A stretch of 64,000 bases of DNA, taken from Actinoallomurus liliacearum (GTDB lineage: Bacteria > Actinomycetota > Actinomycetes > Streptosporangiales > Streptosporangiaceae). The position numbers and the translations under genes are program-made. Positions 26,255-35,837 of the stretch are shown here, piece by piece (position 1 is the first letter of the stretch; each line of letters starts with the position of its first letter). The notes under the pieces are model-generated. The model was not told the origin of the DNA. It ran no database searches and was given only the letters and a program-made list of their open reading frames with translations. Location: positions 135,902 to 199,901 of the forward strand of contig NZ_BAABHJ010000006.1 in the NCBI RefSeq assembly GCF_039542035.1, read 5' to 3'.

Positions 26255-27010
26255 ATGGATCACGAGGGCATCATCGATGACGGGTCGTTCGCCGGGGACG
26301 GCCGCGCGGAGCCGGTGGAGACGGGGCGCGGGGAGACGAAGCCCGGGGAGACGGGGCCCGACTACTCGCTGGAGCGGCGGCTGATCGACGCCGGGGCCGC
26401 GCGCGTCGCCGGGATCGACGAGGTGGGCCGGGGCGCGTGGGCCGGGCCGGTCGTCGTGTGCGCGGCCGTCACGGACCTGACCGAGCCTCCCGCCGGGCTG
26501 ACCGACTCGAAGATGCTCACCGCCCGGCGCCGCGAGCGGATCGCCGAGGAGCTCCGCGGCTGGCTGCCCGCGTACGCCATCGGCATGGCGAGCGCGGAGG
26601 AGATCGACGAGGCGGGCATGACGGAGGCGCTGCGGCGGGCGGCCGTACGGGCCCTGGAGGCGCTGCCGGACCGCCCGGACGCGATCATCCTGGACGGGAA
26701 GCACGACTACCTCGGTGGAGCCTGGCCGGTGCGCACCGAGATCAAGGGCGACCTGCGGTCGGTCACGGTGGCGGCCGCCTCCGTACTGGCCAAGGTGCAC
26801 CGTGACACGCTGATGGCCGGGCTGGGGCACGAGGAGTTCGACTTCGCGCGGAACGCCGGGTATCCCTCGCCGACGCACCAGGAGGCGCTGCGCCGGCTCG
26901 GTCCGACACCGCACCACCGGCTGTCCTGGTCCTACCTCGACGACCTGCCCGAGTGGCGGCACTTGAAGAGGCACCGTCCGGACATCGAAGGCCAGCTCTC
27001 CCTGATCTGA
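26255..27010 (+). CDS. rnhB: Ribonuclease HII
   Basis: This 251-residue enzyme cuts the RNA strand of RNA-DNA hybrids and removes single ribonucleotides from DNA. Catalytic acids are visible in AGIDEVGRGAWAGP (D55, E56), IILDGKHDYL and the later VTVAAASVLAKVHRD. The first 35 residues are an acidic, Gly-rich extension beyond the usual family start. It is divergent from the DoxX gene; a 17-bp tandem repeat and a three-fold CGTACG(A/G)GCCGG repeat follow its stop (27010-27140). Confidence 0.95.
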   Translation: MDHEGIIDDGSFAGDGRAEPVETGRGETKPGETGPDYSLERRLIDAGAARVAGIDEVGRGAWAGPVVVCAAVTDLTEPPAGLTDSKMLTARRRERIAEELRGWLPAYAIGMASAEEIDEAGMTEALRRAAVRALEALPDRPDAIILDGKHDYLGGAWPVRTEIKGDLRSVTVAAASVLAKVHRDTLMAGLGHEEFDFARNAGYPSPTHQEALRRLGPTPHHRLSWSYLDDLPEWRHLKRHRPDIEGQLSLI

Positions 27011-27102
27011 CCCGTACGAGCCGGTGGCCCGGCAGAGCCGGGGTGGCTCGTACGGGCCGGAGGGCTCATACGGGCCGGGCTGGCCCGGCAGAGGCGGCGG
27101 CC

Positions 27103-27136
27103 CGTCCCCGCGGGTGATCCGTCCCCGCGGGTGGTC
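27103..27136. repeat. 17-bp tandem repeat between rnhB and response regulator
   Basis: CGTCCCCGCGGGTGATC (27103-27119) is followed directly by CGTCCCCGCGGGTGGTC (27120-27136). Just before it, related CGTACG(A/G)GCCGG and GGCCCGGCAGAG elements recur at 27012-27095. Confidence 0.7.
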
Positions 27137-27157
27137 CGTTCTCAGCCGGGTGAGCGG

Positions 27158-27759
27158 TCAGAGCCAGCCGTTGTGGCGGGCGGCCCGTACGGCCTCGATG
27201 CGGTTGCGGGCGCCGGTCTTGCCGATCGCCGCGGACAGGTAGTTGCGCACGGTGCTCTCCGACAGGTGCAGGCGCCCGGCGATGTCGGAGATCGTCGACC
27301 CGTCGGCGGCCGCGGACAGCACGTCGCACTCCCGTGGCGTCAGCGGGCTGGGGCCGGCGCTGAGGGCGGCGGTGGCCAGCTCGGGGTCGACGACGCGTTC
27401 GCCGGCGAGGACGCGCCGGATGGCCGCCGACAGGTCCTCGACCGGGCCGTCCTTGACGAGGAAGCCGCTCGCGCCCGCCTCCATGGCGCGGCGAAGGTAG
27501 CCGGGCCGTCCGAACGTCGTGACGATCAGGACCTTGCAGTCCGGCAGCGCGGCGTGCAGGTCGGCGGCGGCGTCGAGGCCGCTGCGCCCCGGCAGTTCGA
27601 TGTCGAGCACGGCGACGTCGGGTCGCAGCTCGAGGGCGGCCGGGAGGATCCGGTCTCCGGCGGCGACCTGACCGACGACCTCGAAGTCGTCCTCCAGGTT
27701 GAGGAGGAGGGCGAGCGCGCCGCGCATCATTCCCTGGTCCTCCGCGAGCAGCACCCTGA

Positions 27760-27763
<4 letters not shown>
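27158..27763 (-). CDS. NarL/FixJ-type response regulator
   Basis: The protein has 201 residues. The receiver domain has phospho-acceptor D54 in VAVLDIELPG and acidic pocket AEDQ at 7-10. The LuxR-type HTH spans about 137-195 (LTPRECDVLSAAADGSTISDIAGRLHLSESTVRNYL). It starts at TTG 27763, which overlaps the kinase stop (TTGA), giving strict translational coupling. It is the output half of the DesK-like two-component system; targets are unknown. Confidence 0.93.
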
Positions 27764-28938
<1,175 letters not shown>

Positions 28939-29060
28939 GCCGCACACTTTAGGGGGGACACGGCCCACGGCGTAGATCGGTCCATCTCGGTATGCGGCGG
29001 GACAAAAGTCCCGCCACGCGCGCTTCCTAAGATCGCGGACGCCGAAAAGGTGCTAGACCG

Positions 29061-29774
29061 GTGTTCGTGGATTGGATGCGTGACCATCTGGAGCGGATAG
29101 AGCGGCACAACACGGACGCGCTGGAGCGCGCCTGCGGGCTGCTCCTCGACACCGTCCTCGGCGGCGGCCTGCTGTACCTCGGCGGATCGGGTCATTCGCT
29201 GGCGATGGTGCTGGAGGGCTTCTTCCGCGCGGGCGGGCTGGCCTGCGTGTACCCGCTGTCCCGGCCGGAGATCTCGCCGCTCAACGGCGCGTGGCCGGCG
29301 ACGGAGGCCGAGCGCCGCCCCGGCCTGGCCGCTCCGGTTCTGGAGGCCGCGGCACCCCGGCCGGGCGACCTGGTGATGATCTTTTCCAACAGCGGCACCA
29401 ACCCGTACCCGGTGGAGCTGGCGACCACGGCACGGTCGTACGGCCTGCCGGTGATCGCCATGGTGTCCGGTCCGTCGATGGCGGCGGCTCCGCCCCGGGC
29501 GGGCGTGAAGCTCGGCGAGGTCGCGGATCTGGTGCTCGACACCCTGACCCCGCCGGGTGACGCCTCCTATCCCAACGAGGCGCCGCGCACGGCGGCACTG
29601 TCCTCATTGTCATGCGTTTACCTGTGGAACCTGCTTCTCGCCCGGATGGCCGACCGCGCCGAATTGCCGCTCTGGGTCAGTGCGAACGTTCCCGGGGGAG
29701 ATGAGCGCAATGCGGAACTACTGGCCCGGTACTCGGAACGGGTGCCCGTGCTAAGAACGTCGGTTATGGGGTAA
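29061..29774 (+). CDS. SIS-domain sugar isomerase-like protein
   Basis: The protein has 237 residues. The SIS (phosphosugar-binding) fold is visible as LYLGGSGHSLAMVLEGFFRAGG and MIFSNSGTNPYPVELATTARSYGLPVIAMV. It resembles the 'sugar isomerase domain-containing' UPF0309 group, not GmhA, and may act on or sense a phosphosugar. Several upstream bases resemble a ribosome site (AAAGG) before GTG 29061. It is divergent from the histidine kinase and followed 27 nt later by the HhH-GPD-like gene, so those two may be co-transcribed. Confidence 0.8.
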   Translation: MFVDWMRDHLERIERHNTDALERACGLLLDTVLGGGLLYLGGSGHSLAMVLEGFFRAGGLACVYPLSRPEISPLNGAWPATEAERRPGLAAPVLEAAAPRPGDLVMIFSNSGTNPYPVELATTARSYGLPVIAMVSGPSMAAAPPRAGVKLGEVADLVLDTLTPPGDASYPNEAPRTAALSSLSCVYLWNLLLARMADRAELPLWVSANVPGGDERNAELLARYSERVPVLRTSVMG

Positions 29775-29801
29775 GGACCTGACCTACTTGGAGGTGGCGT
29801 C

Positions 29802-30434
29802 ATGGACAAGACGGTCAAGGCGTTGCTGTCGGAGGCCGGACGAACCTTTGCCGAAGAGGCCGGGATTCCGCTGAAGGATCAACCGGGCGCGCTGTTCAAA
29901 CTCCTCGTACTCGCCAATCTCCTCAGCACCCGGATCAGCGCCGACATCGCGACCGCCGCGGCGCGGGAGATCTTCGAGGCGGGCGGGGGAACGCCGCGCG
30001 GCATGACCAGGCTCACCTGGCAGCAGCGCGTCGACGCGCTCGGCCGGGCGCACTACGTCCGCTATGACGAGAGCACCTCCACCCGGCTCGGGGACATGGC
30101 CGAGCTCGTCCTCGAGGAGTACGACGGCGATCTGCGCAAGCTGCCGCTGAAGGCCGAACGCGACGTGGGCCACGCGAAGGAGCTGCTGGAGGAGTTCCCC
30201 GGCATCGGACCGGTGGGGGCCGACATCTTCTGCCGCGAGGCGCAGGCCGTATGGCCGTGGCTGCGTCCGTACCTCGACGACCTGACGCTGAAGGGCGCCG
30301 AGCGCGTCGGCCTGCCGACCGATCCCAAGCGGCTGGCCGACCTCGTCAAGGACCGCGACCTGGCGCAGCTCTCGGCCGCCCTCGTCCGCGTCGCCAAGGA
30401 CAAGAAGCTCGCCGATCAGGTGGCGAAGGCTTAG
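29802..30434 (+). CDS. HhH-GPD-like protein (endonuclease III superfamily, possibly non-catalytic)
   Basis: This 210-residue, all-helical protein has LKLLVLANLLSTRIS early, WQQRVDALGRAHYVRYDES, and a helix-hairpin-helix LLEEFPGIGPVGADIFCREAQAVWPWL. In EndoIII the hairpin ends GVGRKTA with the catalytic Lys; here the Lys is replaced (GIGPVGAD), the canonical aspartate context is altered, and no C-terminal 4Fe-4S cysteines exist. It may bind DNA without glycosylase activity or represent a divergent repair enzyme. It lies downstream of a SIS gene and upstream of a large AAA protein. Confidence 0.65.
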   Translation: MDKTVKALLSEAGRTFAEEAGIPLKDQPGALFKLLVLANLLSTRISADIATAAAREIFEAGGGTPRGMTRLTWQQRVDALGRAHYVRYDESTSTRLGDMAELVLEEYDGDLRKLPLKAERDVGHAKELLEEFPGIGPVGADIFCREAQAVWPWLRPYLDDLTLKGAERVGLPTDPKRLADLVKDRDLAQLSAALVRVAKDKKLADQVAKA

Positions 30435-30603
30435 TGAGCAACGCGACCCGCGCCCGGCCGGCCGGGCGGCCTCGGCCGGAGAGCGCCCGCCAGGGGCATG
30501 GCCACTGTCCGATAACGGTCTTGATAGGGACGCGCCACGCAATGGGTCCTGCCATTCGACGCCCAAGCTGCGCTATACACGTCCTCAGGCATGAGGGAGA
30601 GCG

Positions 30604-32949
30604 ATGCGACCGTTCGGCAGATCCCGATCGCGCCCTCCGGTGGCGCGTGATCTGTTCGAACGTGCCCGCTGGCGCTATTTCCAGATCCAGCCGGGTCTGC
30701 GGAGGCTGACGTTCCTGCTGTTGGTCGTGGGATCGGCGGCGGTGGCGATCGTCGCGAATCTGCCGTTGCTGACGACCGTCGTGTTCGTCGCGACGCTCCT
30801 GCTGGTCGTCGACTTCACCCTCCGCTCGCCGAGCGGAATGGCGACGGCCTTCGTCGTCGCCTGCTGGCTGGCGGCCGTGATCCCGCTGAGCCGCCTCTAC
30901 CCGGACGGCGGCCATGAGGCCGTCTTCCTCGCGGCGCTGGCACTCCCGGTCGCGTTCCTCGTCCACCGCATCCACGCGTACGCGCCGTGGCGCACCGCGG
31001 TCCTCTCACTGGGACTGGCCGGCATCGTGGCCGCCGCGCTCGCCCACCCGCTGCCGAGGCTGACCGCCGCGCCCGCCTGGGTGGCGGCGTTCGCCGTCCT
31101 CGGCTACCGCTGGTGGCAAGCGCGCCGCATCGTTCCCGCCGAGGCGTACGACACCGGCTGGGCCCAGGAGGACTACGCGGAGGACGACGAGTACGCCGCG
31201 CCGGGCCAGGCCCGCGCCGCCGAGGAGGTCCCCGACATCTCGGTCGACGAGGCGTTCGCCGAACTCGAGGCGATGATCGGCCTGGAGCCGGTGAAACGGC
31301 AGGTCCGGTCGATCGCGGCCTCGATCGAGGCCGCGCGGATGCGGGCCGCGGCCGGGTTCCCCACCGAGAAGCCGATGCGGCACTTCGTGTTCGTCGGGCC
31401 GGCCGGTACCGGCAAGACCACCGTCGCCCGCGCCGTCGCGCGGATCTTCTACGCCTTCGGGCTGCTGCCGACGCCGCAGGTCGTCGAGGTGCAGCGCGCC
31501 GACCTGGTGGGGGAGTACCTCGGCGCCACCGCGATCAAGACGAACGAGGTCGTGGACCGCTCCCTGGGCGGCGTGCTGTTCATCGACGAGGCGTACTCCC
31601 TGGTCAACGCCGGTGACGGACAGCCCGACCGGTTCGGCAGCGAGGCCGTCCAGACGCTCCTCAAACGCGCCGAGGACGACCGCGACAACGTCGTGATCAT
31701 CCTGGCGGGCTACGAGGACGAGATGGAGGGCTTCCTCGCCTCCAATCCCGGCCTCGCCTCGCGGTTCGGGACACGCGTGAAGTTCCCCGCGTACGAGCCG
31801 GCCGAACTGCTGCTGATCGCCGAGTACCACACCGGCCTGCGCGGTGACCGTCTCGGCCCGGACGCCGGGCCCTGCCTGCGGTCGAAGTTCGAGGAGGTCT
31901 CCCGGCGCGGCGTCCTCGACGAGCTGGGCAACGGGCGGTTCGTGCGCTCCCTGGTCGAGTCCGCGGCCCGCGCCCGCGACGTCCGGATCGTCCATGCCGG
32001 CGCCGAACCCGCTCCCGAAGACCTCGTCACGGTCCACGCGGTCGACGTCGAGATCGCGTTCGCGGAGCTGACCGAGCGCTACCGCGGTTACGCCGAGACG
32101 CCCACCCTGGAGGAGGCGCTCGCCGACCTGGACGGCATGATCGGCCTGGAGCCGGTGAAGCGCCAGGTCCGGGCCATCGCCGCGCAGCTCCAGGTCGCGA
32201 AGCTGCGCGAGGAGCAGGGGCTGCGCACGCATCCGCCGACGCGGCACTTCGTGTTCGCCGGACCGCCCGGCACCGGCAAGACGACCGTCGCCCGGGTGCT
32301 CGGCCGGGTCTTCGCCGCGCTCGGCCTGCTGGCCCGGCCCGAGGTCGTCGAGGCCCAGCGCGCCGACCTCGTCGGCGAGCACCTGGGGGCGACGGCGATC
32401 AAGACCAACAAGGTGATCGATTCCGCGCTCGGCGGGGTCCTGTTCGTCGACGAGGCGTACTCCCTCGTCAATCCCGGCTACTCCGGCGGCGACGCGTTCG
32501 GCATCGAGGCGGTGCAGACCCTGCTCAAGCGCGCCGAGGACGACCGCGAACGCCTGGTCATCATCCTCGCCGGCTACGACGCGGACATGGACCGGTTCCT
32601 GCGGTCCAACCCGGGCCTGGCCTCCCGCTTCGCCGAACGCGTGGCGTTCCCCTCCTACGGCCCCGACGAGTTGCTGGAGATCGCCCTCACCATCGCCGAG
32701 CGGGCCGGTGACACCTGGGAGGAGGACGCGCTGGACGACCTGGCGGGCGTCTTCCAGCGCGTCTGCGGCCTCGGCCGGATCGACGAGCTGGGCAACGGCC
32801 GGTTCGTGCGCTCGCTGTACGAGAAGGCCTGCGGCTTCCGCGACCTGCGCGTCGCCGAGCTCGGCGCGGACGTCACCACGGCCGACCTGACCACCCTGAC
32901 CACCGAGGACGTCCGGGCCGCCTACACCGACCTCGCCCGCCACCACTGA
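30604..32949 (+). CDS. Membrane-anchored double AAA+ ATPase (CbxX/CfxQ type)
   Basis: The protein has 781 residues. Residues 34-170 contain five or so hydrophobic segments (TFLLLVVGSAAVAIVANLPL onward). An acidic linker (170-215) leads to two CbxX/CfxQ-type AAA domains of the same design: Walker A GPAGTGKT (about 265-272) with Walker B LFIDEAY, and GPPGTGKT (about 553-560) with LFVDEAY. Both share MIGLEPVKRQVR, ADLVGE(Y/H)LGATAIKTN and DELGNGRFVRSL, so an internal duplication is clear. Relatives include EccA of type VII secretion and SpoVK, but no ESX genes are near. A hexameric remodeller at the membrane is the likely role. Confidence 0.85.
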   Translation: MRPFGRSRSRPPVARDLFERARWRYFQIQPGLRRLTFLLLVVGSAAVAIVANLPLLTTVVFVATLLLVVDFTLRSPSGMATAFVVACWLAAVIPLSRLYPDGGHEAVFLAALALPVAFLVHRIHAYAPWRTAVLSLGLAGIVAAALAHPLPRLTAAPAWVAAFAVLGYRWWQARRIVPAEAYDTGWAQEDYAEDDEYAAPGQARAAEEVPDISVDEAFAELEAMIGLEPVKRQVRSIAASIEAARMRAAAGFPTEKPMRHFVFVGPAGTGKTTVARAVARIFYAFGLLPTPQVVEVQRADLVGEYLGATAIKTNEVVDRSLGGVLFIDEAYSLVNAGDGQPDRFGSEAVQTLLKRAEDDRDNVVIILAGYEDEMEGFLASNPGLASRFGTRVKFPAYEPAELLLIAEYHTGLRGDRLGPDAGPCLRSKFEEVSRRGVLDELGNGRFVRSLVESAARARDVRIVHAGAEPAPEDLVTVHAVDVEIAFAELTERYRGYAETPTLEEALADLDGMIGLEPVKRQVRAIAAQLQVAKLREEQGLRTHPPTRHFVFAGPPGTGKTTVARVLGRVFAALGLLARPEVVEAQRADLVGEHLGATAIKTNKVIDSALGGVLFVDEAYSLVNPGYSGGDAFGIEAVQTLLKRAEDDRERLVIILAGYDADMDRFLRSNPGLASRFAERVAFPSYGPDELLEIALTIAERAGDTWEEDALDDLAGVFQRVCGLGRIDELGNGRFVRSLYEKACGFRDLRVAELGADVTTADLTTLTTEDVRAAYTDLARHH

Positions 32950-33003
32950 TCGCCGGTACGGCGAGGACACCGCTGTCGGTGGGGCGCGCTAGCGTGCGGT
33001 GCC

Positions 33004-34071
33004 GTGGAGACGGTGACGTGGGAGCAGGTGCTGGCCTGGCGGCTGCGGCGGCAGTTCCTCGATCCGGCGGCCGGCGGTGACCCGGTCGAGGTCACCCGGC
33101 GGCTCGCCGGCGTCCAGGCACAGGTGGCCTCGGCCGCCGAGCTGGCGATCGCCGTCCGGCAGGCCGAGCCGGCACCGGGCGCGGTGCCGGCGGCCCTCGC
33201 CGACCGCAGGCTCGTGAAGACCTGGGCGATGCGCGGCACCCTGCACCTGCTGCCCGCCGACGAGGCCGCCGCCTACCTCGCGCTGTCCGGCGCGCACCGC
33301 AACTGGGAGCGCGGGAGCTGGCAGAAGACGTTCGGCGCCACGCCCGCCGACCTGGGGGCGATCGCGGCGGCCGCGACCGACGCCCTGGCCGGCGGCGCGG
33401 TCCTCAGCCGTGAGGAGCTCACCGCCGAGATCGTCGACCGCACCGGCTCGGCCCACCTCGCCGAGCTGCTCGGCTCCGGGTGGGGCGTCCTCCTCAAGCC
33501 GCTCGCCTGGTGGCGGGTGCTGTGCTTCGGGCCGCCGCGCGGCAACCGGGTCACGTTCGTCAGCGCCGCCTGGCTGCCGGAGGCGCCCGACCCGGCGGCG
33601 ACCGTGCTCCGGGCGTACCTCGGCGCCCACGGGCCGACGACGCCGGAGCTGTTCGACAAGGTGTGGCTCAGCCGGGGCGTCACCCGCCGGGCGCAGCTCA
33701 AGGGCTGGTTCGCCGCGCTGGGCGACGAGCTCACCGAGGTCGACGTCGAGGGCGAGCGGCGTGTCATGCTCGCCGAGCACGTCGCGGAGCTGACCGCGAC
33801 CCCGCCGAGCCGGGCCGTTCGCCTCCTCGGCGCGTTCGACGCGTACGTCCTGGGCACCGGCACCACCGCCACGGAGATCGTCCCGGCGGCGCGCCGCGCC
33901 GCGGTCAGCCGCAGCGGCGGCTGGATCTCCCCGGTCGTGTTGCACGGCGGCCGGGTCGCCGGGGTCTGGGCGGACGAGACGACCACGCTCTGGGAGGACG
34001 TCCCGGAGGACGCCCTCGCCGCCGAACGCGCCCGCCTCGCCCGGATCACCTCGGGCTCTCCGCGCGGCTGA
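33004..34071 (+). CDS. Winged-helix DNA-binding protein, AlkZ/YcaQ-like glycosylase family
   Basis: The protein has 355 residues of the HTH_42 group, whose founders AlkZ (azinomycin resistance) and YcaQ unhook interstrand crosslinks. The catalytic Q-x-Q motif is present as Q38-A-Q40 in RLAGVQAQVASAAE, followed by LVKTWAMRGTLHLLP, and winged helices in the middle (GPTTPELFDKVWLSRGVTRRAQLKGWF). LLGAFDAYVLG sits late, as in the family. It probably removes alkylated or crosslinked bases; the substrate is unknown. It starts at GTG/ATG-like codon 33004, 54 nt after the AAA gene. Confidence 0.83.
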   Translation: METVTWEQVLAWRLRRQFLDPAAGGDPVEVTRRLAGVQAQVASAAELAIAVRQAEPAPGAVPAALADRRLVKTWAMRGTLHLLPADEAAAYLALSGAHRNWERGSWQKTFGATPADLGAIAAAATDALAGGAVLSREELTAEIVDRTGSAHLAELLGSGWGVLLKPLAWWRVLCFGPPRGNRVTFVSAAWLPEAPDPAATVLRAYLGAHGPTTPELFDKVWLSRGVTRRAQLKGWFAALGDELTEVDVEGERRVMLAEHVAELTATPPSRAVRLLGAFDAYVLGTGTTATEIVPAARRAAVSRSGGWISPVVLHGGRVAGVWADETTTLWEDVPEDALAAERARLARITSGSPRG

Positions 34072-34087
34072 CCGGCGGGTCGGGGGC

Positions 34088-34162
34088 GGCCACGGTCGGC
34101 GGTCAGGCGCGCCCGGTCTGGTCGGCGGAGGCCACAGATGGCGGACAGGCGCACCCGGCCTG
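34088..34162. repeat. Imperfect 33-bp direct repeat, 42-bp period
   Basis: Copies at 34088-34120 and 34130-34162 share GGCCAC, then GGCGG(T/A)CAGGCGC(G/A)CCCGG(T/C)CTG. It lies just after the AlkZ-like stop and before the convergent LLM gene, another case of a short tandem duplication after a stop codon. Confidence 0.55.
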
Positions 34163-34195
34163 CCCGGGTCACCTCCCGCCCCGCCGATCGGCGGG

Positions 34196-35110
34196 TCAGC
34201 GGCGGCCGCGGATCGCGGACAGGAGCGCGACGGTGCGGGCCCGCTCCCGCTCGTCGCCGACCGGACTGGCCACGAACTCGGTGGCGCCGGCGTCGGCGTA
34301 CGCCCGGATGGCCCGCTCGACCGTGTCCTCGGCGCCCGCGATGACCGTCTCGTGGACCCCCGACAGGCCTTGACGGTCCAGGATGGCGCGGTAACTGGGC
34401 TGCCGCCCGGCGCCGCCGACCGCCGCCGCGACACCCTGCCGGACCCCGTCGGGGTCGTGGGTGACGCTGACCATGACGCCCGCGACGACGCGAGGGTCGG
34501 GCCGTCCCGCCCGCGCGGCGGCGCGGCCGATGGTCGGCGCGATGTGCTCCCCGATCCCGCGCGGTCCGGTCCACACGGTGACCGCTCCGTCGGCGAGTTC
34601 TCCGGCGATCCGCAGCATCACCGGGCCCAGTGCTGCCAGGAGGACGGGCGGCGCGACGGCGCCCGGCACGCTCGTGCGTCCCACGGCGGTTATCACTTCG
34701 CCGTGGTGGTCGACCTCCTCGCCCCGTAGGAGCGGCACCAGCGCGGTCAGGTACTCGCGGACGTGCCGGGCCGGCCGGTCGTATGAGTGGCCGAACGCCT
34801 TCTCAATGATCTGCGGATGGCTCGGGCCGACACCGAGGATGAACCGGTTGCCGCTCGCGGCCTGCGCGGTGAGCGCCTGACCGGCCAGCGCCAAGGGATG
34901 GCGGGGATAGGTCTGGGTCACCGCGGTGCCCACGTCGATCCCCGGCACCTCCCGACCGACGAGGGTGGCGAGCGCGACCGCGTCCCAGGAGAAGAGCTGG
35001 CTGAAGTAGGCGCTGTCCAGCCCGGCCTCCGCCGCCGCGCGCACTTTCTCGATCATTTCGGGGAGAGCGGTGTCCTCGACCGCGACTCCGATCATCACTC
35101 CCAGCCGCAT
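34196..35110 (-). CDS. LLM-class F420/flavin-dependent oxidoreductase
   Basis: This 304-residue luciferase-like TIM barrel has AEAGLDSAYFSQLFSWDAVALATLVG, GNRFILGVGPSHPQIIEKAFG, REYLTALVPLLRGEEVDHHGE and ELADGAVTVWTGPRGIGEHI, as in the F420-dependent TIGR03564-like group. It uses a deazaflavin or flavin to oxidise/reduce an unknown substrate. The start is ATG 35110 (MRLGVMIG) with a ribosome-like GGGAGGTCACC upstream. It is divergent from a TetR regulator with two operators between them. Confidence 0.88.
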   Translation of the reverse strand: MRLGVMIGVAVEDTALPEMIEKVRAAAEAGLDSAYFSQLFSWDAVALATLVGREVPGIDVGTAVTQTYPRHPLALAGQALTAQAASGNRFILGVGPSHPQIIEKAFGHSYDRPARHVREYLTALVPLLRGEEVDHHGEVITAVGRTSVPGAVAPPVLLAALGPVMLRIAGELADGAVTVWTGPRGIGEHIAPTIGRAAARAGRPDPRVVAGVMVSVTHDPDGVRQGVAAAVGGAGRQPSYRAILDRQGLSGVHETVIAGAEDTVERAIRAYADAGATEFVASPVGDERERARTVALLSAIRGRR

Positions 35111-35130
35111 GGTGACCTCCCGATAACATG

Positions 35131-35178
35131 AACCGGATCTTCCGGTTCCGGCCACTACACTAACCTGAAGATCAGATT
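35131..35178. promoter_or_regulatory. Two TetR-type operators between LLM and TetR genes
   Basis: Site 1 is a perfect palindrome, AACCGGA-TCT-TCCGGTT (35131-35147). Site 2, AACCTGA-AGA-TCAGATT (35162-35178), has the same geometry with one mismatched pair. Centres are 31 nt apart. Site 1 starts 21 nt upstream of the LLM start, site 2 ends 26 nt before the TetR start. Confidence 0.82.
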
Positions 35179-35203
35179 CCGATTGACCGCAGTGGGGAGA
35201 TCC

Positions 35204-35770
35204 GTGCGAGCCGACGCGCGCCGCAACCGGGCGCTCATCCTGGACGCCGCGCTCGACCTCTTCGCCACTTGTGGCCCGGCGGTGTCCATGGAGGAGATCG
35301 CGCGGGCCGCGGGTCTGGGCGTGGGCACGCTCTACCGCCACTTCCCGGACCGGCAGGCGCTACAGGAGCAGATCGCCGCCGACACGCTGCGACGGCTCCT
35401 CTCCGCCCTCCGCGATCTGGCCGCCCGCCCCGCGCCGGCCTGGGAGGCGCTGGTGCTGTTCGTCCGCCACTGCGCCGGCCTGCCGCTGGCCCTGGCCAAG
35501 ACGCTCGTGGATGACGCGTCCCCTCCTCCCGAGGTCGCCGAGCTCACCGGCGACGTGAACGGGCTCATCGCCCGGCTCGCCGAGCAGGCCCAGCGCGAGG
35601 GCTCACTGCGCGCCGACCTCCCACCCCGCGAGGTCGTCGACCTGCTCAGCGTCGCCGTCTGCCGGCCCGGAGCCCGCGCGGACGACGCCCTGACCACCGT
35701 CATCCTCGACGGGCTCAAAGCGCCGACGGCGGTCGGCCCAGCGCGCGGGGCAGCCGTTACGGTGGACTAA
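35204..35770 (+). CDS. TetR family transcriptional regulator
   Basis: The protein has 188 residues. The HTH reads NRALILDAALDLFATCGPAVSMEEIARAAGLGVGTLYRHFPDRQALQEQI; the C-terminal domain resembles the SbtR/TetR_C group. The start is GTG 35204 with GGGGAG six nt upstream. It is divergent from the LLM oxidoreductase; two matching palindromes in the 93-nt gap make autoregulation plus control of the LLM gene likely. Confidence 0.94.
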   Translation: MRADARRNRALILDAALDLFATCGPAVSMEEIARAAGLGVGTLYRHFPDRQALQEQIAADTLRRLLSALRDLAARPAPAWEALVLFVRHCAGLPLALAKTLVDDASPPPEVAELTGDVNGLIARLAEQAQREGSLRADLPPREVVDLLSVAVCRPGARADDALTTVILDGLKAPTAVGPARGAAVTVD

Positions 35771-35837
35771 CAGCGCGGTAGTCGTCACGAAACGTGCCGT
35801 CCGCACCATCTGAAGGAGTCGACATCGGTGGTGAGGC

